Source of the DNA: Photobacterium galatheae
GTDB lineage: Bacteria; Pseudomonadota; Gammaproteobacteria; Enterobacterales; Vibrionaceae
Direction: 5' to 3'
Length of the DNA: 64,000 bases
Assembly (NCBI RefSeq): GCF_000695255.1
Contig: NZ_JMIB01000010.1
Location: forward strand, 1-64,000
Shown here: positions 6,773-15,874 of the stretch, in pieces
Layout: each line of letters opens with the position of its first letter
Numbering within the stretch: position 1 is the stretch's first letter
Program-made: the position numbers and the translations under genes
The notes under the pieces: model-generated
What the model was told of the DNA's origin: nothing
Database searches by the model: none
Seen by the model: only the letters and a program-made list of their open reading frames with translations

Positions 6773-7791
6773 ACGACGGTATGACGATGGACATTCGCCT
6801 GAGCGGTCACGACCTGATAAGTCGCTGCAAACGAACGGTTGTTCCGGATCGTTTGCAGTTTCTCATCAATGTGATCCGTAGATTGCGTCGCCATGGCTTT
6901 GCCAACTTTGCTATCGACGTCTGCCTGGAAATTTCTGAGCTGATCCAGCCCTTTCTGTACCTGTTGCAACCCCTGATTAACCTGACGCATGGTGTGACGG
7001 ATTTGCTCCCCGTCAGCCAGCTTCAGTGTCATCGTTTCAATGCCCTGCGGCTCTGGTTGCAGTTTAATTCGGTTGGCTTGCCCGGCCGGATAACGATGTC
7101 CCTGCCCGCTGATCGTCACATGATTGCCCATCGCCTGAAAATCTGAATGACGGGCAGAGAAAATCACCTCACCTTTCTCGGTTGCAGCGGCACGTAAACC
7201 CAGCGGGATCACAGCTTTGTCGATCATCTGCGACAACTGTCGATCCGTTTTCATGGCATCCATGGTCAGCAACGCCGTTCCCCGATCAGGAACACTGAGT
7301 TGCAGCTGTTCACTTTGCTGACGCTGACGAACCAGGTTCAGTCCGTTCACCGTAAAGCTTTGTGTCGGCTCACCTTTCGGCTGAAATTCCAATTGAGTAT
7401 TCAGGACACGTTCGCCATCAAAGCGACTGTGATTGAGCGTCTGATTCACATTATTGTGATGACGCTGGAGCTGATCGATACGTCCCTGCGTCACCGCCGT
7501 TGAACTGCCCAGCATCTGCGTCAGGATTTTTTTCATCCCTTGCAGGTCACGACCGACTGTCACCAGACTCTGATAGGCAATTTGCCCGCGCGTAAGCTGT
7601 TGCTGGCCCTGAGAGAAAAGTTCGCTGGCTATCGCGTAACCATTTTGGACCACAGCCGGACGCGCCGCAGGCTGCTGTTCCTGAATCGCGGAAACAGTGC
7701 CACCGGCCGGAGCCGGTGGTGCAATCGTTGCTTTGTCATTTTTCAGCAAAGATACCGACTGTTGCCGGATCTCTGCAGTAGAGTTCACCAT
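6757..7791 (-). CDS. Flagellin-like hook-associated protein (LafW-like)
   Basis: 344 residues, last gene of the flagellar operon, 15 bp after flgL. The body has flagellin/FlgL-like features: a helical N-terminal part (residues about 50-130: QGQQQLTRGQIAYQSLVTVGRDLQ, then RFDGERVLNT, a variant of the flagellin phrase for insertion of the first loop), a beta-rich centre, and a C-terminal helix with NRSFAATYQVVTAQANVHR, typical of flagellin D0. The first 50 residues are low-complexity and unlike standard flagellins. In lateral systems of the E. coli Flag-2 type, a gene named lafW sits after flgL and is described as hook-associated; position and character fit. It is unlikely to be the main filament flagellin. 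Confidence 0.55.
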   Translation of the reverse strand: MVNSTAEIRQQSVSLLKNDKATIAPPAPAGGTVSAIQEQQPAARPAVVQNGYAIASELFSQGQQQLTRGQIAYQSLVTVGRDLQGMKKILTQMLGSSTAVTQGRIDQLQRHHNNVNQTLNHSRFDGERVLNTQLEFQPKGEPTQSFTVNGLNLVRQRQQSEQLQLSVPDRGTALLTMDAMKTDRQLSQMIDKAVIPLGLRAAATEKGEVIFSARHSDFQAMGNHVTISGQGHRYPAGQANRIKLQPEPQGIETMTLKLADGEQIRHTMRQVNQGLQQVQKGLDQLRNFQADVDSKVGKAMATQSTDHIDEKLQTIRNNRSFAATYQVVTAQANVHRHTVVALLK

Positions 7792-7806
7792 CGTGTTCTC
7801 TCTTCC

Positions 7807-8706
7807 TTATAAGCGATCGAATAATGACAGATCGTTAATTTTGGTAAAACTGGCCTGAGTTGCCTGCAACGCGGACATATAGTTGCTCAGACGCACCGAG
7901 GCTTCTGCGTAATCCAGGTTTTTCAGATCACCTTCTACCTTGTCGACAAACAATTTGTTATCTGCATGACCTTCAGACATCAGGTCCAGGTTGTTATGAC
8001 GCCCACCCATATCGGTCAGCGCACCCAGCACATTGCCATAGGTGTCATCTATCGCAGCCACTGTCGCATCCACCTCCGTGCGGAAGTTTGCAGTCGGCGC
8101 TTTGAACTCAGCAATCAGATCGTCAATCTTCTGGAAAACCGTCGCGCCGCCACCTAAATCCAGCAGTTCCTGTGCAGTGACGTTCGATTCCATGGTCACA
8201 CCTTTGGCAACGGTGACCAGACGCTTGTCTGCGTTACCGTTTAACGTATAACCCGCACCCGTATCCGTTAGGGACTGCGTGTTGGTCAGGGTGCCTGAAA
8301 ACAGGTAAATGCCTTCTTCATCCTGCGCGTTAAACGTGGAGAGCATGCCATCTTTCAGGCTTTCCATCTCAGAGATAATGCCCTGACGGTCTGCGGTTGT
8401 CATGGTGCCGTTTGCACCCCATAGCACAAGATCACGTAAACTCCTCAAACTTTCGCTGGCGGTGTTTAAATACGCTTCCTGGCTTGACAGCGTGGTCTTC
8501 ACATTGGCGATGTTGTCCTGATACTGAACCAGCGCACTGCCTTCACGGTTCAGGTTCAGCATTTTGATGGAATCGATCGGGTCGTCCGACAGTTTGGTCA
8601 GGCGATCACCGGTCGACATTTGTTGCATCACTTGGCCCAGCCCGACATTATTTTTGCTCAGGCTGGCGAGCATCATCTGGCTGAATTGAGTATCACTGAT
8701 ACGCAT
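7807..8706 (-). CDS. flgL: Flagellar hook-filament junction protein FlgL (lateral type)
   Basis: 299 residues. FlgL (HAP3) joins hook to filament together with FlgK. N-terminal helix begins MRISDTQFSQMMLASL and carries STGDRLTKLSDDPIDSIKML, the flagellin-family signature; the C-terminal helix has NLDYAEASVRLSNYMSALQATQASFTKINDLSLFDRL. Polar FlgL of vibrios is about 400 residues, so the short form fits a lateral system. It starts 10 bp after flgK, within the flgB-L operon, and would be secreted through the flagellar export channel with FlgN as chaperone. Confidence 0.93.
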   Translation of the reverse strand: MRISDTQFSQMMLASLSKNNVGLGQVMQQMSTGDRLTKLSDDPIDSIKMLNLNREGSALVQYQDNIANVKTTLSSQEAYLNTASESLRSLRDLVLWGANGTMTTADRQGIISEMESLKDGMLSTFNAQDEEGIYLFSGTLTNTQSLTDTGAGYTLNGNADKRLVTVAKGVTMESNVTAQELLDLGGGATVFQKIDDLIAEFKAPTANFRTEVDATVAAIDDTYGNVLGALTDMGGRHNNLDLMSEGHADNKLFVDKVEGDLKNLDYAEASVRLSNYMSALQATQASFTKINDLSLFDRL

Positions 8707-8716
8707 GGGTCATTCC

Positions 8717-10090
8717 TTAAAACATTGCAAGCACGGTATCGAACAGGTTATTTGCAGTGCTGATCACCTTCATGTTCGCCTGATAGGCATTGGCGAAGAC
8801 CATCAGATTCGCAGCCTCTTCGTCACTGTTCACTGAACTCAGGTTTTCTTTCACAGCAATGGCCTGTGAATTCAGGTTATCCGCGGCTTTAGCGTCTGAA
8901 GACACCTGACGGGCTTTAATCGCGGTATCACCCACCATGGAGGTAAAAGCGTCGCTGATTGAAATATTGCCGTAACCTGTCACCGCAAAAGTCTGATTGC
9001 TCAGGCCGATCAGCGAGGTCAGTACATCACTGTTACCCGGTGTGCCATCGGAAGACAGTGCCAGCTCCTCAGGTTGCAGGTTGGTAATTTTCAGACTTGA
9101 AGACGGGCTGGTCGGATCGTAGGCAAACAACGGCTGACCTGCGTTACCATTCAGATCCTGGCCGGTGGCCAGCGTGTTGTTGAAAGCATCAGCAAACGCA
9201 ACCGCCATATCATCCAGCGATTTGCGGAACGGCAGCAGTGTATCCACCTGATAATCGGTAATCGCACCCAGTTCGCCGCCAATGTCCCCATTGATAGGGA
9301 AGCGCTGACCAACGAAATCAATTTCCATATCTGCCAGATACGGATCGGCTGGATCAGGCACGGCTTTCAATTGTGACGCCTGATCACCAATGACCAGCGG
9401 CTGACCAGATGCCAGTGTCACCTGCATGCTGCCATCCGGCTGCATATTGGTTTTAATCGACATCAATTCAGACAACTGGCCAATCAGTGCATCCCGCTCA
9501 TCCAGCAGGTGAGACGGGTTCCCACTGGTTGCGCTCATCTCAACAATCCGCTTATTCACATCTGCAACATTCACCAGCAGGCTGTTACTCAACTCTACAG
9601 CCGCAGTCCGCTGATCGCTCAAATCTTTATGTTGCGAATAATAAGACTCAGACAGCGTGTTAAAACGACGCGTCAGCGCATCGGCTTCACTGATAATCTG
9701 TTGACGCAACGGTGCCGACTCCGGCTTGACCGACGCATCATTGAGCGCTGCATACAGGTTATCCAGGCCCATTGAGATATTGAAGCTGTCAGCACCCATC
9801 ACGCTTTCCAGCTGTGACATGTTGCTGAGATAACGGGAAGAATAAGATGCCTGACTCTGAGTCGCCCAGGTCTGTTTCACGACAAATGCGTCAGAAACAC
9901 GGCGAATACTGGTGACTTCCACACCACCGCCCGCTGAATTTGCCAATGGCGAACCCGGGCCGATCGCGGCATACATCGCCTGCTGACGGCTGTATCCCGG
10001 TGTGTTCACATTGGCAACGTTCTGCGCGGTAACGTCAAGACCAGCACGGTTTGCATTCAAACCGGTTAACGCAATATTGATAATACTCAT
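8717..10090 (-). CDS. flgK: Flagellar hook-associated protein FlgK (lateral type)
   Basis: 457 residues. First hook-filament junction protein (HAP1). It opens with MSIINIALTGLNANRAGLDVTAQNVANVNTPGYSRQ pattern (flagellar rod/hook N-terminal signature with NVANVNTPGYSRQ) and closes with LMVFANAYQANMKVISTANNLFDTVLAMF type D0 helix. Shorter than polar FlgK of vibrios (over 600 residues), consistent with a lateral flagellum. Its ATG shares one base with the flgJ stop codon (TAATG), so translation is probably coupled. Confidence 0.95.
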   Translation of the reverse strand: MSIINIALTGLNANRAGLDVTAQNVANVNTPGYSRQQAMYAAIGPGSPLANSAGGGVEVTSIRRVSDAFVVKQTWATQSQASYSSRYLSNMSQLESVMGADSFNISMGLDNLYAALNDASVKPESAPLRQQIISEADALTRRFNTLSESYYSQHKDLSDQRTAAVELSNSLLVNVADVNKRIVEMSATSGNPSHLLDERDALIGQLSELMSIKTNMQPDGSMQVTLASGQPLVIGDQASQLKAVPDPADPYLADMEIDFVGQRFPINGDIGGELGAITDYQVDTLLPFRKSLDDMAVAFADAFNNTLATGQDLNGNAGQPLFAYDPTSPSSSLKITNLQPEELALSSDGTPGNSDVLTSLIGLSNQTFAVTGYGNISISDAFTSMVGDTAIKARQVSSDAKAADNLNSQAIAVKENLSSVNSDEEAANLMVFANAYQANMKVISTANNLFDTVLAMF

Positions 10091-10611
10091 TAAGATCCGC
10101 GCTCCATTTTCTTCGCATCAATCTTAGAAATTAGCGGCTGTTGAAATGCCATGCTGCTGATCGCAGAAGCGGATTTGTCAGCCTTTACCTGCTCTTGATT
10201 TAGGGCGACCTGGCTCTGGTTGGCGTTAAACTGTCCCGCTGGCATCAACGAAGCATTGTTCGCCGCAATTTGATCCCGGTTCAGTTTTGGTGCCATTGCC
10301 TCGTTCGGTCCCAGCTGTTTCACCAGCATGTCCGCAATGCCGGCACTCTGCCGCTTTGCCATTTCCATCGCCATCTGGCCGTCATAGAAGTCACGGAATA
10401 CACCCTGCTCCTTACTGGAGAAAGGACTGTCTTCCGCTGCCAGCACATCACTGCTGCTCCGCATCTGGCGTAACACCATCTGCAGGAACATCGCCTCAAA
10501 CTGCCCTGCAACTTCCTGCAGCGCCTGCTTCTTATCCGCCTGATATTTCAGGTTATTCACAGCACTGTTGTCGTGATAAAGCATGGCATTTGCCTGACCA
10601 TCAATTTTCAT
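10090..10611 (-). CDS. flgJ: FlgJ rod-cap protein without muramidase domain
   Basis: 173 residues from the ATG at 10609-10611, which has GGAGAGACG upstream; a 188-residue frame to 10656 lacks such a site. The N-terminal rod-cap domain is clear: AGQFEAMFLQMVLRQMRSS, EDSPFSSKEQGVFRDFYDGQMA and MAKRQSAGIADMLVKQL. Standard gammaproteobacterial FlgJ is over 300 residues with a C-terminal glucosaminidase domain that cuts peptidoglycan for the rod. That domain is wholly absent; the last 60 residues are polar and disordered. The lytic transglycosylase in the flgAMN operon may replace it. Confidence 0.92.
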   Translation of the reverse strand: MKIDGQANAMLYHDNSAVNNLKYQADKKQALQEVAGQFEAMFLQMVLRQMRSSSDVLAAEDSPFSSKEQGVFRDFYDGQMAMEMAKRQSAGIADMLVKQLGPNEAMAPKLNRDQIAANNASLMPAGQFNANQSQVALNQEQVKADKSASAISSMAFQQPLISKIDAKKMERGS

Positions 10612-10633
10612 CGTCTCTCCTACCCCCGTCAGG

Positions 10634-11755
10634 TTAAATGACCACCAGCTCAGCATTCAGCGCGCCGGCTTCATGCAATGCCTGCAGAATAGACATCAGA
10701 TCATCCGGTGTTGCCCCCAGGCTGTTCACTGCATCGACAATCGTGCTCAGCTCAGTGCCTTCCGGCCAGATATACATGGGTGCTTCGTCCTGATTGATAT
10801 CCACCAGAGAGTTATTCACCACTTTGGTTTCACCGTCGGCGAACGCATTCGGCTGACTGACCGCCTGCATTTCACGAATGGTCACCGTCAGACTGCCGTG
10901 GCTCACAGCCGCAGCACTGACCGTGACATTTTTGCCGACCACCACAGTACCGGTTCGGGAATTGAAAACGACACGTGCCGGACGGCGACCTTCCTGAACA
11001 ACCAACTCTTCCAGCATCGACATAAAGGTCACACGCTGCTGGGTATCCATTGGCGCCTGTACTTCGATTTTGGCTTGATTAATGGCGGTTGCGACACCCG
11101 GACCAAACGTGCCATTCACAGCACGAGCAATATTCTTGGCCGTGGTAAAGCTTGGGGTACGAAGATTCAGGGTAATCGTCGGTTTCTGGTTGAAATCGGT
11201 CGGAATCTCACGCTCCAGCGTCGCACCATTCGGAATCCGGCCTGTCGTTGGGGTATTAATGGTGACTTTTGAACCACTCAGGCCCTCAGCACTCGCACCA
11301 CCAACGATCACATTGCCCTGCGCCACGGCATAAACTTCACCGTCAACACCACGCAGTGGCGTCAGCAGTAGCGTACCGCCACGCAGACTTTTCGCATCAC
11401 CCAGCGATGACACCACGATATTCAGTTCCTGCCCTTTACCGGCCATCGGATCAACAAATGCCGTCACACTGACGGAAGCAACGTTTTTCAGTTTCGGGTC
11501 TGTCCCTTCACTGATCTGAACACCAAACTGGCGCAGCATGTTCGTCACCGACTGGCTGGTGAACTTCACCTGGTTCCGGTCACCCGTTCCGTCAAGACCC
11601 ACCACCAGGCCGTAACCGACCAGTTGGTTGCCGCGGATGCCCTGCACATCGACCAGATCCATAATCGGCATGGCCGGCGATGCTTTGGCAGATACAGAGT
11701 GTGCACCCCACAGCGCCACTGCCACGAAAAAAATAATGGTTTTAAAGGATTTCAT
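10634..11755 (-). CDS. flgI: Flagellar P-ring protein FlgI
   Basis: 373 residues from the ATG at 11753-11755, overlapping the flgH stop as TGATG. Periplasmic P-ring subunit around the rod in the peptidoglycan layer. A Sec signal peptide (SFKTIIFFVAVALWGAHSVSA) is followed by MDLVDVQGIRGNQLVGYGLVVGLDGTGD and SLGDAKSLRGGTLLLTPLRGVDG, the usual FlgI core, and ends in NSLGATPDDLMSILQALHEAGALNAELVVI. Assembly needs the FlgA chaperone encoded in the divergent operon. Confidence 0.95.
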   Translation of the reverse strand: MKSFKTIIFFVAVALWGAHSVSAKASPAMPIMDLVDVQGIRGNQLVGYGLVVGLDGTGDRNQVKFTSQSVTNMLRQFGVQISEGTDPKLKNVASVSVTAFVDPMAGKGQELNIVVSSLGDAKSLRGGTLLLTPLRGVDGEVYAVAQGNVIVGGASAEGLSGSKVTINTPTTGRIPNGATLEREIPTDFNQKPTITLNLRTPSFTTAKNIARAVNGTFGPGVATAINQAKIEVQAPMDTQQRVTFMSMLEELVVQEGRRPARVVFNSRTGTVVVGKNVTVSAAAVSHGSLTVTIREMQAVSQPNAFADGETKVVNNSLVDINQDEAPMYIWPEGTELSTIVDAVNSLGATPDDLMSILQALHEAGALNAELVVI

Positions 11756-12417
11756 CAGAACGGCATCCATGGACTGTTGAAGAATTGAGTGAGCCAGCCT
11801 GACGCGTTGCTGTCAGCCAGTGCGCCGCTACCGGAATAGGTAATGCGTGCATCACCAATCCGCTGTGAGGACACTTGGTTATTCCTGCTAATATCATCCA
11901 CGCGGACAATCCCGGTCAGACGAATAAACTCGTCACCCTGATTCAGACGCAGCCATTTTTCCCCGCGGATCCGGAGCACACCGTTTGGCAGCACTTCATT
12001 CACCGTCACGGTGATCGCCCCCTTGAGCTTATTGCCCTGTGAGCTTTGTGCAGAGCCATCAAAACCCCGGCTTGCATCAACGCTTGCAGCAAGGTTCGTC
12101 GCGGTAAAGTTACCGATCACAGGCGCTGTGATGCCCACTTCTGAATCTTTTGAATATTTGGTGTCTGCTTTCTTGCTCGATTGTGTCTCTTCATCCAGCA
12201 TGATCGTCAGAATGTCACCCACCCGGTAAGCACGACGGTCCTGAAACAACGTCATCATATAGTTGTTCCGGTACAGGCTGCCGTCGGTCGCTTGCGGCAG
12301 AGAGTAATCCAGTACCGGTGGCGCGAAAGCTTCATCATCTGGTTTCGGTGTTGTGAATTCAGGGCGCAATGTGCACCCTGTCAGTAACACCATGAGAAAT
12401 GGAGTCAGCCACTTCAT
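11755..12417 (-). CDS. flgH: Flagellar L-ring lipoprotein FlgH
   Basis: 220 residues from the ATG at 12415-12417, chosen because AAGGAAA lies seven bases upstream and because it puts a compact lipoprotein signal at the N-terminus (MKWLTPFLMVLLTGC, lipobox LLTGC). An upstream ATG at 12441 overlaps the flgG stop but would lengthen the signal. FlgH forms the outer-membrane L-ring. GDILTIMLDEETQSSKKA and GSLYRNNYMMTLFQDRRAYRVGD are typical, and the C-terminus has the family pattern ARITYSGSGALADSNASGWLTQFF. Confidence 0.94.
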   Translation of the reverse strand: MKWLTPFLMVLLTGCTLRPEFTTPKPDDEAFAPPVLDYSLPQATDGSLYRNNYMMTLFQDRRAYRVGDILTIMLDEETQSSKKADTKYSKDSEVGITAPVIGNFTATNLAASVDASRGFDGSAQSSQGNKLKGAITVTVNEVLPNGVLRIRGEKWLRLNQGDEFIRLTGIVRVDDISRNNQVSSQRIGDARITYSGSGALADSNASGWLTQFFNSPWMPF

Positions 12418-12440
12418 AGGATTTCCTTTCGGTGTAAGCA

Positions 12441-13226
12441 TTAGACGGACTGTGCGACGAACTTCAGCATGTCATCAGCAGCAGAAACGACTTTGGCGTT
12501 CATTTCATAAGCACGTTGTGTCGTGATCATGTCGACCATTTCTTCTACAACCTGCACGTTCGAACCTTCCAGAGCGCCCTGCTTAATCGAACCGGCACCA
12601 TCCAGACCCGGTACCAGCTCATCCGGCTGACCGCTGGCTTCAGTCTGGCGATACAGGTTACCGCCCAGTGCTTCCAGACCTGCCGGGTTCGCAAATTGTG
12701 CCAGGGTGATCTGACCCAGTTCCTGAGGCGTTGCATCACCGGCAACCTGTGCTGAAACCGTACCATCCACAGCAATGCTGATTCGGGTTGCCGTGTTCGG
12801 GATTTCAATCTGTGGTACCAGAGGCAGACCTTGCGTGTTCACAACCAGACCTTCTGAGTTCACGTGGAACTGACCATTCCGGCTGTACATCACTTCACCG
12901 TCAGAGTTTTCAATCTGGAAGAAACCGCCTCCCAGAATCGCCATATCCAGCTCTTGGTTGGTATTCGATGTATTGCCCTGCGTGAACACTTTTTGTGTAC
13001 CGACAACACGAACACCGCTACCCAGCTGAACACCGGTCGGCAGTTCATTCACCTGATCAACCGGAGCACCCGGCTGACGCTGAATGGTGTAGAACAAATC
13101 TTCAAACACCACACGATCGCGTTTAAAGCCGACGGTATTCACGTTTGCCAGGTTGTTCGAAATGGCGGTCATCTTGGTGTCTTGTGCCGCCATACCTGTT
13201 TTACTGACCCATAATGCAGAGTGCAT
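12441..13226 (-). CDS. flgG: Flagellar distal rod protein FlgG
   Basis: 261 residues, the usual length. Distal rod subunit crossing the periplasm. MHSALWVSKTGMAAQDTKMTAISNNLANVNTVGFKRDR pattern at the start, GGGFFQIENSDGEVMYSRNGQFHVNSEG in the core, and LEGSNVQVVEEMVDMITTQRAYEMNAKVVSAADDMLKFV at the end are FlgG signatures. It lies 17 bp after flgF in the flgB-L operon. Confidence 0.95.
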   Translation of the reverse strand: MHSALWVSKTGMAAQDTKMTAISNNLANVNTVGFKRDRVVFEDLFYTIQRQPGAPVDQVNELPTGVQLGSGVRVVGTQKVFTQGNTSNTNQELDMAILGGGFFQIENSDGEVMYSRNGQFHVNSEGLVVNTQGLPLVPQIEIPNTATRISIAVDGTVSAQVAGDATPQELGQITLAQFANPAGLEALGGNLYRQTEASGQPDELVPGLDGAGSIKQGALEGSNVQVVEEMVDMITTQRAYEMNAKVVSAADDMLKFVAQSV

Positions 13227-13243
13227 GCAAGTTCTCCCTATTC

Positions 13244-13975
13244 TTAGCCGTTGCGCAGCAGGCGGTTACCAGCCTGAGCGAGTTTTTCTGCGGTTTTCAT
13301 CATCCGCACCTGCATTTCAAAATTCCGAGTCAGTGACATCACACTGACCAGCTCATCAATGGCGGAAACGTTACTGCCTTCCAGATGTTCCGGTGCCAGA
13401 CGCACCGTGGCATCTGCGGCGAAGTTGTTGCCATCGCGCGCCTGCAGCAAGCCGTTATTGATTTTTTGTACCGTCGTGATTTCCGGTTTCACCAGCTTAA
13501 TCTGGCCCACCTGCAGTTCTGCACCGCCACCGGGTGGGATCACAGACACCATGCCCGTTTCACTGACTTCAATACTCTGGTACTCAGGTATGACAATCGG
13601 GTTGCCTTCCGCCATCACCGGAAAACCGTTGATGGTCAGGTTACCTTCCTGATCCAGTTTCATGTTACCGGCACGGGTATAGGCCTCGCCGCCATCCGGC
13701 ATCTGCACCGTCAGGAAGCCATCGCCATTCACAGCGATATCCAGCTTACGGCCGGTTTTCACCATATCGCCTGCATCAAAACGCGTGGAAGCCGAGTTGG
13801 TCACGACCATGGTGCTGCCGTCAAAACCACGCCCCTGAATGGCATAGCTTTTTGCTCTTTCCATGTCGGCACGGAAACCCGTCGTGTCAGCGTTCGACAA
13901 GTTGTTCGAGCGCACTTGTTGTGCGCTCAGAACCCGGCTGGCTCCACTGGTTGCTGTGTATAACAAACTATCCAT
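13244..13975 (-). CDS. flgF: Flagellar proximal rod protein FlgF
   Basis: 243 residues. Proximal rod subunit. MDSLLYTATSGASRVLSAQQVRSNNLSNADTTGFRAD at the start and GSNVSAIDELVSVMSLTRNFEMQVRMMKTAEKLAQAG at the end match FlgF, which differs from FlgG by its start and the NFEMQVR phrase. The gene begins 10 bp after flgE. Confidence 0.94.
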   Translation of the reverse strand: MDSLLYTATSGASRVLSAQQVRSNNLSNADTTGFRADMERAKSYAIQGRGFDGSTMVVTNSASTRFDAGDMVKTGRKLDIAVNGDGFLTVQMPDGGEAYTRAGNMKLDQEGNLTINGFPVMAEGNPIVIPEYQSIEVSETGMVSVIPPGGGAELQVGQIKLVKPEITTVQKINNGLLQARDGNNFAADATVRLAPEHLEGSNVSAIDELVSVMSLTRNFEMQVRMMKTAEKLAQAGNRLLRNG

Positions 13976-13985
13976 GACCTAACCC

Positions 13986-15173
13986 TTAAATCGCGTTGAA
14001 CAGCGCCTGAGTCAGCTGCTCAGTGGTCGAGATCGTTTTGGCATTTGCCTGATAGTTACGCTGAGCCGTCATCAGATTCACCAGCTCACTGGTCAGATCC
14101 ACGTTCGAACCTTCCAGTGCGCCAGGGCTCAGGCTACCCAGAATACCGCTGCCCGGCTGACCCGTGATTGGTGCACCAGAAGCGAAGCTTTGCTGCCAGC
14201 CGGTGTTGCTCACTTTCACCAGCGCCTGCGGGTTTGCGAAATCAGCCAGCATCACCTGCCCTTGCAGCAGCGACTGACCATTGGTGTAAGTCGCGTAAAC
14301 CATGCCGTTGTCTTCAACGCGAACACCGGTCAGCTCACCAGAAGAATAACCATTCGGGTTGTTGGTGCTGGTTCCAAAATCGGCGCCAAACTGCGTCGTG
14401 CCCTGCAGGTCAATATCAACACTCATTGGGTCAGCGCCCGCCGGGTTAAAGGCAATGTTGAATGGCGCTGCCGGCGTTGCCAGCGTACCGTCGGTATTGA
14501 AGGTTGCTGCCTGTGCCGCACCCGGTGCCGCACCGTCAACAGACACGTGAATATCCCAGGCATTCGCACCGGTCTTCACGAAATACTGTGTCATGGTGTG
14601 CGGGTTACCCAGGGAGTCATAGACTTTGGTGGTGTAAGACGAGTTGTAGGTGTCATGGTCTGCCATGTTGAACGGCGCAACTGCAGGAACACTGACGCGG
14701 GAATCAAAGTTCGCAACAAAATCGATACGATCTGTTGCCTGTGCCGCCAGGGAAGCCGTCTTGATTTGCAGGTCACCGGTCGCACCGGATTGCAGATTGT
14801 TGTTGGCATCCACCGTGTAACCCTGCAGCTTCATACCGGTATTGCTGGTGATGAAGTTGTCTTTGTCGGTATTGAAAACACCGGAACGGGTGTAAACCAC
14901 CTGACCCGAGGTATCTTTAGTCACAAAGAAACCGTTACCGCCAATGGCCAGATCCAGTGAACGACCAGTGCCAGACACAGTACCGTTCTTATCAAAGTTC
15001 TGGGAAATAGAAGCAACTTCTACACCACCGGCCTGCAGACCGTTGTAGACCGAAGCAAACTCGGTACGGGACTGCTTAAAACCCGTGGTCGATACGTTCG
15101 CAATGTTGTTACTGATGGTATTCAGTTGTGTGTTGGTGGCACCCAGGCCACTCAGCGCGATATCAAAACTCAT
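13986..15173 (-). CDS. flgE: Flagellar hook protein FlgE
   Basis: 395 residues, a short form of the hook subunit. MSFDIALSGLGATNTQLNTISNNIANVSTTGFKQSRTEF pattern begins the protein, LDLAIGGNGFFVTKDTSGQVVYTRSG follows, and the end has LEGSNVDLTSELVNLMTAQRNYQANAKTISTTEQLTQALFNAI. The middle (residues about 150-300) is alanine- and threonine-rich and carries the variable outer hook domain. The scaffold FlgD is encoded just upstream (26 bp gap). Confidence 0.95.
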   Translation of the reverse strand: MSFDIALSGLGATNTQLNTISNNIANVSTTGFKQSRTEFASVYNGLQAGGVEVASISQNFDKNGTVSGTGRSLDLAIGGNGFFVTKDTSGQVVYTRSGVFNTDKDNFITSNTGMKLQGYTVDANNNLQSGATGDLQIKTASLAAQATDRIDFVANFDSRVSVPAVAPFNMADHDTYNSSYTTKVYDSLGNPHTMTQYFVKTGANAWDIHVSVDGAAPGAAQAATFNTDGTLATPAAPFNIAFNPAGADPMSVDIDLQGTTQFGADFGTSTNNPNGYSSGELTGVRVEDNGMVYATYTNGQSLLQGQVMLADFANPQALVKVSNTGWQQSFASGAPITGQPGSGILGSLSPGALEGSNVDLTSELVNLMTAQRNYQANAKTISTTEQLTQALFNAI

Positions 15174-15199
15174 GTTATCCTCGTTATCCTGTATGAAAA

Positions 15200-15874
15200 T
15201 CAGCTGCCGAACTGGCTAATCTGGTAGAAAGGAATACTGCCGACACCGGCAACGTTCACCAGGGCTGAGCCCCCGTTACTTGGGACGCGAACCTGTTCAA
15301 CTTTACCGGCCAGCAGCATGTTTGGCTGAGACTGGCCCTTTTGCACTTCCACAGAAACCGTGTACTCGCCTTTCGGCAAGCCCAGCTTTTCTGCATCAAT
15401 GGTAAAATCCACATCGCCGGCCCCATGCGCACCCAGCGGTACTTTGGTTTTTCGGCCGTAGGCATCTTCCAGCAGCAGGTTGACCTGACTTGACGCATGT
15501 TCCAGCTCGATTTTTCCGCTCTGAACACCATCTTCAGACAATGTCATCTCGTTGGTCGCGACATAAACGGTCTGACCAACCAGACCAGCTGTTGCCAGCA
15601 CTTGCATGTTGTCCATCAGAACCATGCTGTTTTGCATCATCTTGGACATGTTCTCGGTACTCTGTACCTGTGAGAACTGAGCCAGCTGGCCAACGTATTC
15701 CGTACCGTCCAGCGGGTTCAGTGGGTCCTGATTCTGGATCTGCGCCACCATCAGTGTCAGGAATTCATTCTGCAGTGCATCCGCACTGTTCGCGTTTGCC
15801 TGAACGCCACCCGTTGAACCGGCTGTCGTACTTGGTGAATCACCATTCAGCGCTGTGTATTGAGCAAGACTCAT
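15200..15874 (-). CDS. flgD: Flagellar hook scaffold FlgD
   Basis: 224 residues. Capping protein that guides hook assembly and is not kept in the finished hook. The N-terminal part has NEFLTLMVAQIQNQDPLNPLDGTEYVGQLAQFSQVQSTENM, the FlgD signature; the C-terminal half is a Tudor/FlgD-Ig beta domain with GEYTVSVEVQKGQ. Its start overlaps the flgC stop by four bases, so the two are translationally coupled. Confidence 0.95.
   Translation of the reverse strand: MSLAQYTALNGDSPSTTAGSTGGVQANANSADALQNEFLTLMVAQIQNQDPLNPLDGTEYVGQLAQFSQVQSTENMSKMMQNSMVLMDNMQVLATAGLVGQTVYVATNEMTLSEDGVQSGKIELEHASSQVNLLLEDAYGRKTKVPLGAHGAGDVDFTIDAEKLGLPKGEYTVSVEVQKGQSQPNMLLAGKVEQVRVPSNGGSALVNVAGVGSIPFYQISQFGS

Noticed and set aside
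14190-14960. Long plus-strand open frame (256 codons) inside flgE
   Set aside because: Antisense shadow of flgE; composition follows the hook gene read backwards, no initiation site.
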